Origin: Prostheceraeus crozeri
Lineage: Eukaryota > Platyhelminthes > Polycladida > Euryleptidae
Length of the DNA: 64,000 bases
NCBI GenBank assembly: GCA_907163375.1
Contig: CAJQUW010001866.1
Coordinates: forward strand, 1-64,000
Direction of reading: 5' to 3'
Shown: positions 54,701 through 57,700 of the stretch, in pieces
Position numbering within the stretch: position 1 is the stretch's first letter
How the letters are laid out: each line of letters starts with the position of its first letter
The notes under the pieces: model-generated
Seen by the model: the letters and a program-made list of their open reading frames with translations, nothing else
What the model was told of the DNA's origin: nothing
The model's database searches: none
Position numbers and translations under genes: made by a program

Positions 54701-57700
54701 AAAGCAAAGTATTTTCCAGAAATTTAAATTATTTTTCATCATGATTGAATTATGTTTACATCTGAGTTTTTACGGGTGTTTTATGACATTATATATGATT
54801 TACCTTGCTAACTAACAAAATCTGGTCGTAATAAGATACTCCCGGCTTCATGAAGTGTTAGATGAATTTGATAAATGTGCATTTATGCAATAATGGTCAA
54901 TACCATTGAGTAAGTATATTAGGTACAGCAACAACTCAGTATTAATTAAATTCCCAATGGGTAGCCAGTTTCGATTTTATTGAAATGGACTCGAGTTGAG
55001 AACCAGTACCAAATGTGAGACATGCAAATTTTGACAGTTTTGGAGAAACTAACACGGAATTGACTGATGATAGCTCATATTAATAAGAGTATGTTCTTAA
55101 GCGTGATCATATCACATTCTATCTGCCACTGAAAGATCAAAATATTATAATCAATGACAATTATCAGAATTAACTTTAAAATATGCACAAGGGTCCGCAT
55201 TACTATTCAGAATTAAGAAATAAAGCATAAATTTAGTGAATCATATGAAATCATGCCGATGAAAAATCTGCTTCACTTGAAGGCCTAGAAGCACAAAAAG
55301 ATCTCAACTTTTCCATGAGGACTTGCACTAAAATGCGGCTCATGAAATTTCCATGATAGTCAACTTAATTTCCGCTTAATTAAGACATCTATTAGCAAAT
55401 TTTCATTCATTTGATATCCAAAAAGTTTCATACTACATGTACTTATAGAGAGGCACCGAATCTCTAGTATATAAACAGAGGAATCATTCGCAAAAATTTA
55501 GCTTTTGAAAAATTGATCAAATATTTTTTGGAACGCAGGAACGTAGTCTGCAAAAACTGAGTCTGCTGATACAAAAAATTTAATGTATGCTGGCATTTTC
55601 TTGAGTCGATGCTCTACCTTTTTATATACTTACTCGATGGCCAATACTGAATGTGCACTTTATCGCATGGCCCGATTTGAGTGCTCGTAAATTGCATTTT
55701 GCTAATATGATGCAGTTTGAATATCAATTGAATAATTACATTGTCAGCGGGACAGAAAAGCAGTTTTATAATATGCTCATTGACAAAATAATTGAAACGC
55801 TTTTTTTCATGACCACAGGCCTAATACATGTCACAAAATGAATTTTCTAGAGATAAGTTGTCATTCAGTCGCTAAGTTGCCATATTATACAATGCGTTTT
55901 TTGTATAAAAACAAAAAATAGCCGAGTCAAATTTAATGTGTGTACCCTGCTCTGTAGCAATCATCTCCCAGTGTTTCAGATTTGTCTTAATTCATGCTCA
56001 TTTCTTCATTCTTGACTCTTCCATGTACATGCAAAATTTCATGCCGATTGAATTAGAGAAATACTCCAATAATTAGCGAGTTTAAACGTGTAAGTTATCT
56101 ATCAGGTTTTGAGCAAATACACTTGCACTTGTATTTGAAATGTGCTGAAATACTTTTCAAGGATATATTTTGCATTTTTATTTTTAACTCTCTGAAGAAA
56201 GTATTTATGTCTGTATTTTGTCATTCTAATCTATTTCTATTTGACGTTGAGAAACTAGGTAATTGTACCCAAACCCGATATCTGCTGGTCACAACCTAGC
56301 TGAGATGGGTTATTCTCTTCAGGTTACAAAATGATATCTAAAATGACAATGAATCGCATGATGACAAACAGGACAAATATGCACACAGGCTTAAGACTTT
56401 AGATAGATACATGTACAATGCACATACGTGCGTATAATCATACTTATAATAGGCATGGCTGTGATAGGTATGGATATTTTACAAAGCACTCAACTCACAC
56501 TTCATGAAATCTTGTATCCAGAAAAAATTTATCTCAACTACGAGAATCTGAAGCTTTTTGATAATTGGAATGACAAAACGTTGCAGACAAATCTGAATCA
56601 AAAACATCTCATAACTCGTTAGTTGACACTTGCAAATTCACTACGATACGTGCAGCTAAAGTTGCCCCTAGATATTGCGATGTCGAAATCCAGTGTTACG
56701 CACTATTTTACAAAAGCAGGAGAAAACAAGAACAAACGCAAATATTGCAGAAAATAATGCATTCTATAAAGGGATTTTCTACATGTGGTCAAACAGCAAT
56801 TTCATAAGAACATGAAATTAAGTGTGATTTCGTCATTGACAGGGAGGTCACGACCCAGTTTATCTCTTTCGACGTTCACATTGATATATCAAGCATTTTC
56901 TATGTTGTCGTAGAAAAATGTTTTACAACTTTTAGTTTGTGATCTTAAACTCAAAATCAAGCCGAAAAATCCCGAGAAAATGACGGTAAAATGTGGATGC
57001 CTGATTTCTGAGATTTTCCAAAATCATTTCTCCCACTAAACCGGAGCGAAGACTTAAATATATAAAACATAGATGTCTTTTATGTTTATTGATATCATTT
57101 ATTGATAAATAATTAGTGACAAACAAGCATCATAGAAGGCACATTCATGAGAAAAAGGTGTATGAAAAGCATCAATAATTTCCACTTGAACAAAATCACT
57201 TCACCAAAAATTTCCACTACCGAAATAAAGTTGATCTACTCAAAGTCACAGACATTGCAGTAGTCCTTGGCTACACACACCAATAGTCGTCCGCTGATTC
57301 GTCATCTAACTATGTCGATGGTGATGTTGGTATGTTCTACTTGACAATTACGAATGTGCTTAAAAACAGATGACGTTGGAGTTGAAAGGTGTTCTTTAAA
57401 GCGGATATGAAGTGGTAATCGAAAAAATGTTGCTTATAAAATAAGCTGCAGCAAATGCAATCAATTTTATATAGGCAGCACTATTAGATCACTTCATATA
57501 CGCTTTAAAGAACACCTTTCAACTCCAACGTCATCTGTTTTTAAGCACATTCGTAATTGTCAAGTAGAACATACCAACATCACCATCGACATTCTGGCCT
57601 ACGACAACGATGCCACTAATTTGCGATTGCGTGAGGCATTCCTCATACATAAATTCAATCCATCGATCAATAATAAAGCTGAACTTGACAGTCATCGTGA

